NCBI GenBank assembly: GCA_038198445.1
Contig: JBBPZZ010000058.1
Span: 1 to 19,921, forward strand
Direction of reading: 5' to 3'
From: JACDDK01 sp038198445
Lineage (GTDB): Bacteria; Actinomycetota; Rubrobacteria; Rubrobacterales; Rubrobacteraceae
DNA length: 19,921 bases
Position numbers and translations under genes: made by a program. Below, piece by piece: positions 13,794 to 19,670 of this stretch (position 1 is its first letter; every line of letters begins with the position of its first letter). The notes beneath the pieces were generated by a model. The model did no database searches. It had not been told where the DNA came from and saw only the letters and a program-made list of their open reading frames with translations.

Positions 13794-15333
13794 GACCTGG
13801 GATCCGCAGAATAGTTTAACTGGCGACGTTCCGGATGCTTCAGAGAACCGAAAAGCAGCGGCCACGAATCTTGTCCCGCTAGTGGACGCCGTGGAAGGAC
13901 CGGAGACAGCCGACATACCTTGTCCGTTGCACGCGGCGGCCCTCGCCACGCCGGATGCCCCGGCGATACTGCGGGCTGCCGGAGCCACGACCTACGGAGA
14001 CCTCGACAACCGGGTCTCCGCAGCGGCCGGGAAACTCGCCGAGAGCGGGTGCGCTCCGGGAGCGCGCGTGGGGCTCTACCTCGAAAAAGACGAGCGCTAC
14101 ATCGTGCTGCTCCTGGCGTTGCTCAGGGCCGGATGCGTGGCGTGTCCCGTCAGTACGCGCATGCCGGTCGAGGGCGTACCGGCGCTGCTCCGCGTCGCTG
14201 GCTGCTTAGCTTTGATCTCCAACCAGGATCTCTCCTCGGCCACGAAGCCGGTCGTGCTGCGACCGGACGATCTGTTGCGAGAAGCTCCGCGAACCCCCCG
14301 CCCGAGGGCCGGGAACATCCCGACGGATCGCCCTACAACCATCGTCTTCACCTCCGGCAGCACGGGCTCTCCGAAGGCGGCGCTCCATACCTTCGGAAAC
14401 CACTACTACAGCGCGCTCGGCTCCGGTGCGAACATACCGCTCGCGCCGGGTGACCGCTGGCTGCACACGCTGCCGCTGTATCATGTCGGCGGCCTCTCCG
14501 TCATCTTCCGGTGCCTGCTCTCGGGAGCGGCTATCTCCCTGCCGGACCCCCGCGCTCCGCTCGGCGAGGAGATAGCCCGATACCGCGCCACTCACGTCTC
14601 GCTCGTCGCCACCCAGCTTCAGAGGCTGTTGAGCGAGGATGTGGATCTAAGCTCCCTCAAGGCCGTCCTCCTGGGTGGAGGACCCGTTCCCGAAACCCTG
14701 GTGGACGAGGCCGCCGCCCGTAAACTACCGATCCATACGAGCTACGGCCTCACCGAGACTGCCTCACAGGTAACGACTACACCTCCCGGAGCATCCTCCG
14801 AAGAGCTTTACGCCTCCGGGCGCGTCCTGCCTCACCGGGAGGTCTCCATCTCCGGTGACGGAGAGGTTCTGGTCCGGGGCGCGACTCTCTTCGCCGGCTA
14901 CGTCCGGGGCGACGAACTGGACCATGCGCGGGACGCCGGCGGCTGGTTCCATACGAAAGACCTCGGAGCGCTCGGAGCTGACGGTTCTCTGCGCGTGTGG
15001 GGCCGTAAGGACAACCTCTTTATCTCCGGCGGCGAGAACATCCAGCCCGAGGAGATAGAGGACGCTCTCGCGTGGATCGAAGGCGTGGAGCGGGCCGTAG
15101 TGGTACCCGTCCCCGACGCGGAGTTCGGCGAGCGTCCCGTTGCCTTCGTACAAACGTCGAGTAGTGTACCTGGGACTCTAGACCTGACGAAGGACTTAGA
15201 GCCGGTCCTGCCGCGGTTCAAGATACCCGTCGCTTTTTATATCTGGCCTGCGGACGCTCCCGAAGGTATGAAACCCGACCGGGAAGTCCTCCGGCAGCGT
15301 GCCCGCGAGTTGCGCGACGTAGATAGGGGGTAG
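13765..15333 (+). CDS. menE: o-Succinylbenzoate-CoA ligase
   Basis: Activates o-succinylbenzoate with ATP and CoA to OSB-CoA, the substrate of MenB. An adenylate-forming (ANL) enzyme of 522 residues: TIVFTSGSTGSPKAAL phosphate loop (residues 192-207), PLYHVGGLSVIFRCLLSG, YGLTETASQ, HTKDLGALG (ribose-binding Asp), GRKDNLFISGGENIQPEEIE hinge, and Lys503 in EGMKPDREVLRQ, which lines up with GIKISRQAL at the end of E. coli MenE. It is about 50 residues longer than usual at the N-terminus: ATG 13765 lies inside the GH16 gene and has only a weak GAAGG upstream. The true start could be a GTG near 13880-13893, just before the conserved PCPLHAAALATPDAPAI. It is the last gene of the operon. Confidence 0.9.
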   Translation: MSTGSTIASETWDPQNSLTGDVPDASENRKAAATNLVPLVDAVEGPETADIPCPLHAAALATPDAPAILRAAGATTYGDLDNRVSAAAGKLAESGCAPGARVGLYLEKDERYIVLLLALLRAGCVACPVSTRMPVEGVPALLRVAGCLALISNQDLSSATKPVVLRPDDLLREAPRTPRPRAGNIPTDRPTTIVFTSGSTGSPKAALHTFGNHYYSALGSGANIPLAPGDRWLHTLPLYHVGGLSVIFRCLLSGAAISLPDPRAPLGEEIARYRATHVSLVATQLQRLLSEDVDLSSLKAVLLGGGPVPETLVDEAAARKLPIHTSYGLTETASQVTTTPPGASSEELYASGRVLPHREVSISGDGEVLVRGATLFAGYVRGDELDHARDAGGWFHTKDLGALGADGSLRVWGRKDNLFISGGENIQPEEIEDALAWIEGVERAVVVPVPDAEFGERPVAFVQTSSSVPGTLDLTKDLEPVLPRFKIPVAFYIWPADAPEGMKPDREVLRQRARELRDVDRG

Positions 15334-15354
15334 AAGGGACCGGTTCGCGGGAGC

Positions 15355-15753
15355 TTACTCGATAACCGCGACGGCCTCTATTTCGATCAGCAGCCGGGGA
15401 TCTATAAGCGCGGAGACCTCGACCATCGAGGAAGCGGGGTAGGGCTTCTCGAAGTAACGGCGGCGGACCTCGTGGATCTCGTCGTAGTGTCCCATGTCGC
15501 GGATGAAGACCGTCGCCTTGACGATGTCATCCAGACTACCGCCAGCCTCGGCCAGCACGGTCTTGACGTTCTTCAGCACGGTCTCGGTCTGGAGCTTGAT
15601 AGCATCCTCGCCGACGACGTTGCCCTCCGAGTCCATCGAGACTTGGCCGGAGACATAGATCGTCCTACCGGTTGGAGCTTCGATCCCGGAGGGAAAGGCT
15701 CCTCCGCGCATCGGGGCCGGCAGGTTGGAGTTGTGGACCTCTTTCTTCGGCAT
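15355..15753 (-). CDS. RidA/YjgF/YER057c/UK114-family protein lacking the canonical arginine
   Basis: 132 residues, the usual length for this trimeric fold. Family marks are TIYVSGQVSMDSEGNVVGEDA, QTETVLKNVKTVLAEAGGSLDDIVKATVFI, and the C-terminal YPASSMVEVSALIDPRLLIEIEAVAV. Canonical RidA removes the reactive 2-aminoacrylate/enamine made by PLP enzymes and binds the substrate carboxylate with the Arg in PARS. Here that position reads PASS (Ser), so imine deaminase activity is doubtful and it probably belongs to one of the divergent Rid groups. ATG with AGAGGTGG about 4 bases upstream. It begins 9 bases after the malic enzyme stop and is almost certainly in the same transcript. Its 3' end faces menE across 21 bases. 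Confidence 0.88.
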   Translation of the reverse strand: MPKKEVHNSNLPAPMRGGAFPSGIEAPTGRTIYVSGQVSMDSEGNVVGEDAIKLQTETVLKNVKTVLAEAGGSLDDIVKATVFIRDMGHYDEIHEVRRRYFEKPYPASSMVEVSALIDPRLLIEIEAVAVIE

Positions 15754-15762
15754 GAGCCACCT

Positions 15763-17097
15763 CTACAAACCTGACGGAGCCGCATCCAGGCGGGCGACAC
15801 CGCTCTCTATCGCGGCGTCTCTGACGGCGTTCGCGACCTGCTCGTGGACGTTCTTGTCGAGCACTTCGGGGACCAATTCGGACTCCTCGGTCAGACTGGC
15901 GATGACCTCGGCGGCGGCGAGCTTCATCGCCACATTGATCTCGCTCGCCCCGGCGAGCAGGGCGCCCCGGAAGAGCCCTGGATAACCGAGGACGTTGTTC
16001 ACGCTCTTGCCGTCGGCGGCGAACGCCGCTCCCGCCCTTTCGGCAACTTCGGGTTCTATCTCCGCATACGGGTTCGTGAGCGCCAGGATGACTTGCCCTT
16101 CCCGGACCATCTCTGGTTTTATGAGGCCCGGCACGCCGGTCGTCGCGACGACCACGTCGGCCTCCCGCATGAGCGTCTCCATGTCGGTGATCTCAATACC
16201 CTTCTCTTGCGCGCGCTCGTGGGAGAGTGGGTTAGGGTCCGAAGCCAGGACCCGGCGCGCCTTCCCGTCCATCATCAGCGAGGCTATCCCGAACCCCGCC
16301 GCCCCGAGGCCGATCTGTCCGACGACCGCGTCTTCGAGCGTGATGCCCGCGCGCCGGCAGGCCACCATTGCCGCCGCCAGCGTAACCACCGCGGTGCCAT
16401 GCACATCGTCGTGCATCACCGGCTGCGGAAGTGCCTCTATGAGCCGCGCCTCTATCTCGAAGCACTCCGGCGCCGAGATGTCCTCCAGGTGTATGCCGCC
16501 AAACGTGGGCGCGATGTGGATTACTGTCTCGACGAACGTGTCTACGTCTTTCGCATCAATGAGAATGGGCATCGCCGAGACGCCGGCGAGCTGCTGGTAG
16601 AAGACCGCCTTTCCTTCCATCACTGGCATCGACGCCACGGGACCTATATCTCCGAGACCCAGGACACGAGTGCCGTTGGTGCAGATGGCGACGCTGCGGC
16701 CGATCATGGTGAGGTTGCTCGCGCGAGAGGGGTTTTCGGCGATGGCCTGGCACGCTCGTGCGACCCCTGGCGTATACACGTCGCGCATGTCCTGAACGGT
16801 CCTGACCGGGTTTGTCGAACGGATGCAGAGCTTACCGCCCTCGTGCCGGAGAAGCGCCCGGTCGCGAGCCCAGATCACCTCGACGCCATCGAGTTCTCCG
16901 ATCATGTCAACGATGGTCTCCCCGTGGTCCTGGTCCTGGACCTCCAGGGTGATCTCGCGTATCGAGGCGTCCTGGCCGACGCTGATGGTGGTTACGTCGC
17001 CGATCAAACCATCCCCCTCGGCTATCTTTCCAGCCACCCTGGCGAGCGAGCCCGGACGATGCGGCAACTGAATGCGGTACGTGTAGTCGAGCGCCAT
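15763..17097 (-). CDS. ACT-domain malic enzyme (malate oxidoreductase, decarboxylating)
   Basis: Oxidatively decarboxylates malate to pyruvate with NAD(P)+. 444 residues. Residues 1-75 form an ACT domain (YRIQLPHRPGSLARVAGKIAEGDGLIGD), usually a site for amino-acid or metabolite control. The catalytic part follows: VRDVYTPGVARAC-type motif with the Tyr (DVYTPGVA), GLGDIGPVASMPVMEGKAV with the catalytic Lys, HLEDISAPECFEIE for the metal, HDDVHGTAVVTLAA, then the Rossmann GQIGLGAAGFGIA and LTNPYAEIEPEVA, VNNVLGYPGLFRGAL. HDDVHGTA has Val where nearly all malic enzymes have Gln. ATG with GGGAGG 6 bases upstream. NAD versus NADP preference cannot be read with confidence; DPNPLSHER after the second beta strand favours NAD. 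Cotranscribed with the RidA-like gene. Confidence 0.92.
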   Translation of the reverse strand: MALDYTYRIQLPHRPGSLARVAGKIAEGDGLIGDVTTISVGQDASIREITLEVQDQDHGETIVDMIGELDGVEVIWARDRALLRHEGGKLCIRSTNPVRTVQDMRDVYTPGVARACQAIAENPSRASNLTMIGRSVAICTNGTRVLGLGDIGPVASMPVMEGKAVFYQQLAGVSAMPILIDAKDVDTFVETVIHIAPTFGGIHLEDISAPECFEIEARLIEALPQPVMHDDVHGTAVVTLAAAMVACRRAGITLEDAVVGQIGLGAAGFGIASLMMDGKARRVLASDPNPLSHERAQEKGIEITDMETLMREADVVVATTGVPGLIKPEMVREGQVILALTNPYAEIEPEVAERAGAAFAADGKSVNNVLGYPGLFRGALLAGASEINVAMKLAAAEVIASLTEESELVPEVLDKNVHEQVANAVRDAAIESGVARLDAAPSGL

Positions 17098-17187
17098 TAT
17101 CGACCTCCCGGATCGTAGGAACCGCTGTCGGCGGTATTCCCTTTCGGCAAACCTGCCAACAATAATAACCGGCTTTCCGCCGGTATA

Positions 17188-17215
17188 TTGTCTGACGCCG
17201 GAACTCTGTTACACT
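17188..17215 (+). promoter_or_regulatory. Probable promoter of the cold-shock gene
   Basis: TTGTCT (17188-17193), a 16-base spacer and TACACT (17210-17215). A start near 17222 would give a leader of about 100 bases that contains the two hairpins listed next. Confidence 0.5.
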
Positions 17216-17253
17216 AATAGCGTAAGTTAAGGTGGGTTTACAGTAGATGAAGC

Positions 17254-17287
17254 GCCGCCCTACGAAAGAGGGGTGGCTTTTTGTTTG
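17254..17287 (+). terminator. Terminator-like hairpin in the cold-shock leader (possible attenuator)
   Basis: GCCGCCC (17254-17260) pairs with GGGTGGC (17271-17277) through one G-T pair, with a 10-base loop, and is followed at once by a T-rich run (17278-17287). It has the form of an intrinsic terminator but lies between the promoter and the csp start codon, with no gene ending before it on this strand. Confidence 0.55.
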
Positions 17288-17288
17288 T

Positions 17289-17318
17289 TGGAGCCCAAAG
17301 ACAGAAAGGCGGGCTCCA
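17289..17318 (+). promoter_or_regulatory. Second leader hairpin just before the csp start codon
   Basis: TGGAGCCC (17289-17296) pairs perfectly with GGGCTCCA (17311-17318), four bases before the ATG. The likely ribosome site GAAAGG (17304-17309) lies in the loop, so folding would bring a distant SD closer to the start, or control its access with temperature. Confidence 0.5.
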
Positions 17319-17322
17319 GTAT

Positions 17323-17526
17323 ATGGCCCAAGGAACGGTTAAGTGGTTCAGCGATGAGAAGGGCTACGGCTTTATCTCCCCGGACGATGGAGGCGAAGAC
17401 CTCTTCGTGCATCACACGGGTATATCGGGTGAAGGCTTCAAGAGCCTCGAAGAGGGGTCCAAAGTGACCTACGAAGCGACCCAGGGCAAGAAGGGGATGC
17501 AGGCGGATAACGTTTCTCCCGCCTGA
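17323..17526 (+). CDS. Cold-shock protein (CspA family, single CSD domain)
   Basis: 67 residues, normal length, a single five-strand beta barrel that binds single-stranded RNA and DNA and acts as RNA chaperone. GTVKWFSDEKGYGFISPDD carries RNP1 (KGYGFI), and DLFVHHTGI carries RNP2. The end, KKGMQADNVSPA, matches the family. The ATG at 17323 gives the standard N-terminus (MAQGTVKWF). An upstream in-frame TTG at 17281 would run through the leader hairpin and is rejected. The long structured 5' leader suggests regulation at the RNA level. A strong terminator follows, so the gene is transcribed alone. Whether it is cold-induced or constitutive cannot be read from the sequence. Confidence 0.95.
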   Translation: MAQGTVKWFSDEKGYGFISPDDGGEDLFVHHTGISGEGFKSLEEGSKVTYEATQGKKGMQADNVSPA

Positions 17527-17548
17527 GAGAATCTTCTGACAACCAAAG

Positions 17549-17586
17549 CGCGAAAGGGCCGGGGCCGTAAGCCTCGGCCTTTCGCG
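17549..17586 (+). terminator. Hairpin terminator after the cold-shock gene
   Basis: An imperfect stem of about 16 bp (CGCGAAAGGGCCGGGGC against GCCTCGGCCTTTCGCG, 5-base loop), with one bulge and one mismatch. Its left arm shares the 13 bases GAAAGGGCCGGGG with the terminator at 3979. There is no long T-run after it. Confidence 0.75.
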
Positions 17587-17647
17587 TAACACCCAATAAA
17601 TATAAAGGGCGCGTCCGGAGAGGCTCCGTGTGCTCCAGGGAGGTTTT

Positions 17648-18463
17648 ATGCAATACGTGATTGCCGTATTGGTAGGCTTGGCGCTCGCTGAGGTGGCCAC
17701 CCTTATTACCACCATCTATCTGCATCGCGTCCTGTCGCACAAGTCCATCCGGCTGCATCCGGCCGTGACGATGTTCATGCGCTTCGGGACGTGGATGCTC
17801 ACGAGCATCTCTCCTCGTGAGTGGGTTGCGGTACATCGCAAGCACCACAACTTCAGCGACGTCGAGGGCGACCCGCACAGCCCGCACATCGAGGGCTACT
17901 GGCAGATCATGATAGGCAATGTCTACTACTACCGTCGCGAGGCGAACAACGACAACACCCTGGAGAAATACGCCTCCGACCTCCCCTTCGACCGCCTGGA
18001 TAAGAAGTTTCTCCGCAACGGAACCCTCGGTTTCTCCCTGACGGGTGTGATCCTGGTCTTACTCTTCGGGATATTTGGTCCCGGTTGGGGCATTGGCCCC
18101 GGACTCACGGCTCTCGCGACGCTCGCGGTCGTGTACCTGTTACTCAACGCCGCGATCAACGGCGCCGGCCACACATTCGGCTACAAGAGCTTCGAGAACG
18201 ATGCGACGAACCTGAAGCTGCTGGCTCTCATCACCTTCGGGGAGGGGCTGCACAACAACCATCACGCCCGCCCGGCCTCGGCCAAGCTCTCCGCCTTCCG
18301 CGGCGAGTTCGATCCCGCGTGGCCCGTGATCCGCTTGCTTGAGAAACTTGGTCTCGCCGAGGTCCTCAGCAAGGTGGACGAGGGCTGGGAGGATCATCGT
18401 CGCCGCATCCCCCGGACCACCGTGAGCCCGCTCGCCACTGCAAAAGTCTCCGCGAAAGACTAG
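17648..18463 (+). CDS. Membrane fatty acid desaturase (acyl-CoA/lipid delta-9 desaturase-like)
   Basis: A di-iron membrane enzyme that puts a double bond into fatty acyl chains, tuning membrane fluidity. 271 residues with hydrophobic helices at 5-24 and around 135-175. The three histidine boxes are visible: HRVLSH (26-31), HRKHH (63-67) and HNNHH (202-206), plus GAGHTFGYKSFEN, which adds a further conserved His. ATG 17648 is preceded by AGGGAGG at 4-5 bases; a GTG at 17630 is in frame but lies upstream of that site and is rejected. It follows the csp terminator and may have its own promoter. Cold-shock protein and desaturase side by side fit a shared cold-adaptation role, but this is inference. 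Substrate form (acyl-CoA or lipid) is unknown. Confidence 0.9.
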   Translation: MQYVIAVLVGLALAEVATLITTIYLHRVLSHKSIRLHPAVTMFMRFGTWMLTSISPREWVAVHRKHHNFSDVEGDPHSPHIEGYWQIMIGNVYYYRREANNDNTLEKYASDLPFDRLDKKFLRNGTLGFSLTGVILVLLFGIFGPGWGIGPGLTALATLAVVYLLLNAAINGAGHTFGYKSFENDATNLKLLALITFGEGLHNNHHARPASAKLSAFRGEFDPAWPVIRLLEKLGLAEVLSKVDEGWEDHRRRIPRTTVSPLATAKVSAKD

Positions 18464-18480
18464 CCAGAGCCAGATGAAGT

Positions 18481-18514
18481 AGCCCTCCAGGACCACACAC
18501 GATCCTGGAGGGCT
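18481..18514 (+). terminator. Perfect hairpin terminator after the desaturase gene
   Basis: AGCCCTCCAGGA (18481-18492) pairs exactly with TCCTGGAGGGCT (18503-18514), 10-base loop. The T-run is weak, so it may also act as an mRNA 3' end stabiliser. Confidence 0.75.
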
Positions 18515-18655
18515 CTGAGTTCGTCTGTACGTCTGAATGTCCCTAAAAGGTCCATTCTCCTCCTCTGAATTTTCGACATCGGGCCAACGATTCCTGCAGG
18601 GAAGTACCGTTATATTGCGGGGCAGGTTCGGCAGTCTATTCAGCGGAGGACTATC

Positions 18656-18904
18656 TTGGAGACGAAGACGAAAAGACCCGGCAAGCGGATACTCTGTCAG
18701 GAGCACGACGTAATCGCGATACCAGAGGACATCCCCGAGCTAGGGATCAAAGAAGGTGACGAGGGCATAGTCCGCAGGCTCGATTACCAGAACAACGTGG
18801 TCACCGCTTTTGTAATGATCACCTACTCCACCGGCCAGCCGAGGGGCTGGGTGCTCATGGAACTCAAACCGGACGTAAAAGTCTCTTCCTACACGACTAA
18901 CTGA
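18656..18904 (+). CDS. Small DUF4926-like protein
   Basis: 82 residues. The core HDVIAIPEDIPELGIKEGDEGIVRRLDYQNN resembles the DUF4926 pattern (D.V.L..D.P..GL..GD.GTVV), a short beta-barrel, SH3-like domain of unknown function. The second half (VVTAFVMITYSTGQPRGWVLMELKPD) would supply the remaining strands. The TTG start at 18656 is supported by GGAGGA (18645-18650) with a 5-base spacer. A TATATT at 18611-18616 could be its -10 box, but no clear -35 is seen. DUF4926 genes are often found near toxin-antitoxin pairs and mobile regions, which agrees with the RelE-type pair 200 bases downstream. Its last 8 bases overlap the pyrB relic on the other strand. Confidence 0.72.
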   Translation: METKTKRPGKRILCQEHDVIAIPEDIPELGIKEGDEGIVRRLDYQNNVVTAFVMITYSTGQPRGWVLMELKPDVKVSSYTTN

Positions 18905-18986
18905 GCAACAAATAGAGCAAAACCTTCTGCGCGTGCAGGCGGTTCTCGGCCTGGTCGAAGACCCGGCTTCGGGGGCCGCCGTTCGC
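18897..18986 (-). pseudogene. pyrB: C-terminal relic of aspartate carbamoyltransferase
   Basis: On the minus strand, bases 18986-18897 read ANGGPRSRVFDQAENRLHAQ, then KVLLYLLLS and a TAG stop. This is the very C-terminus of PyrB (pattern GPRSvvf.QAeNRlhaQKALLyLLL) and includes its natural stop. Upstream on that strand (past ~18986) the text loses all similarity and has no start, so the other ~280 residues are gone. Ornithine carbamoyltransferase ends similarly (DQAENRMHAQKA), but the LLYLLL ending favours PyrB. It is a fragment left by a rearrangement whose break lies at about 18986; a functional pyrB is expected elsewhere. Confidence 0.72.
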
Positions 18987-19096
18987 CGTTGCTCGACAGA
19001 TAAGCGAATCGGTACTTGGCGCAAAGCGCTGATCGGGCGTGGGAAGTTTGCGCGGAGGCGCTAGAATCTGCGAGAGACGGCATGAGGAGGTCCAGG

Positions 19097-19318
19097 ATGG
19101 AAGCTCGTTACATAATCGACGAGACTGGCAAGCGTCAGAGCGTGATCCTGAGTCTGGAGGAGTACGAGAAGCTGCTCGAAGCCTTCGAAGACCTGGAAGA
19201 CCTGCGGGCCGCCGACGAGGCGCTGCGCGAGATAGAGAGCGGCGAGGACGAGACCGTGCCCTGGGAGCAGGTCAAGGATAGGATCGGTTCGGAGTACGAG
19301 GAACCAAACGGTCGTTGA
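19097..19318 (+). CDS. Antitoxin of a type II toxin-antitoxin pair (Phd/YefM or RelB-like)
   Basis: 73 acidic residues. The N-terminal EARYIIDETGKRQSVILSLEEYEKLLE is the usual DNA-binding/dimer part of Phd/RelB-like antitoxins paired with RelE/ParE toxins; the acidic, probably disordered C-terminus (EIESGEDETVPWEQVKDRIG) would wrap the toxin. ATG 19097 has GAGGAGG (19084-19090) 6 bases before it; the in-frame ATG at 19082 lies before that site. Its TGA stop overlaps the TTG start of the toxin (TTGA), so the two are translationally coupled. Such antitoxins usually repress their own promoter. Confidence 0.85.
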   Translation: MEARYIIDETGKRQSVILSLEEYEKLLEAFEDLEDLRAADEALREIESGEDETVPWEQVKDRIGSEYEEPNGR

Positions 19319-19581
19319 GCTATAGCATTGTCGTTGGCCGTACGGCGGAGAAATCTCTTAGACGGCGCGTCTCACCGGAACGCGCCTCTCAGATCCGCCA
19401 GTCCATAAGAGACCTCGCCGCCGATCCCAGACTTCGCGGCGCCGTAAAGATGCGTGGGACGGGAGAGCGGGAGGAATGGCGCGTAAGAGTAGGAGACTAC
19501 CGGATCGTCTACCGCGTTGACGACCAGGCACGAGAAGTCATCATCCTCACGGTCGGTCACCGGGGGAGCATATACGGCTGA
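19315..19581 (+). CDS. RelE/ParE-family toxin
   Basis: 88 residues, normal for the family. The C-terminal half has the RelE hallmark WRVRVGDYRIVYRVDD followed by VIILTVGHRGSIYG, with the Arg and Tyr residues that place mRNA in the ribosomal A site in true RelE enzymes. N-terminal helices (RTAEKSLRRRVSPERASQIRQSIRDLA) fit as well. It starts with TTG inside the antitoxin stop codon, an economical way to make less toxin than antitoxin. The last conserved block usually ends HRR(D/E)IYR; here it is HRGSIYG, so activity may differ. It could cut mRNA (RelE) or inhibit gyrase (ParE); sequence alone favours RelE. Confidence 0.86.
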   Translation: MSYSIVVGRTAEKSLRRRVSPERASQIRQSIRDLAADPRLRGAVKMRGTGEREEWRVRVGDYRIVYRVDDQAREVIILTVGHRGSIYG

Positions 19582-19670
19582 GGGCGCGCCTGGAACGGGC
19601 CGTTGCCGATCAGAGGTCCGTCGGGGATACTTGTGTTCGAGGGGTGTAGGTTAGAGATGACGGAGGCCGC

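Noticed and set aside
15844..17118. A 424-codon open frame on the + strand opposite the malic enzyme
   Set aside because: Low-complexity Arg/Asp/His/Val-rich antisense of a well-conserved enzyme; no start signal and no family pattern.
17281..17322. TTG 17281 as start of the cold-shock gene
   Set aside because: It would translate the leader hairpin; family members start at the MAQGTVKWF-type N-terminus, at ATG 17323.
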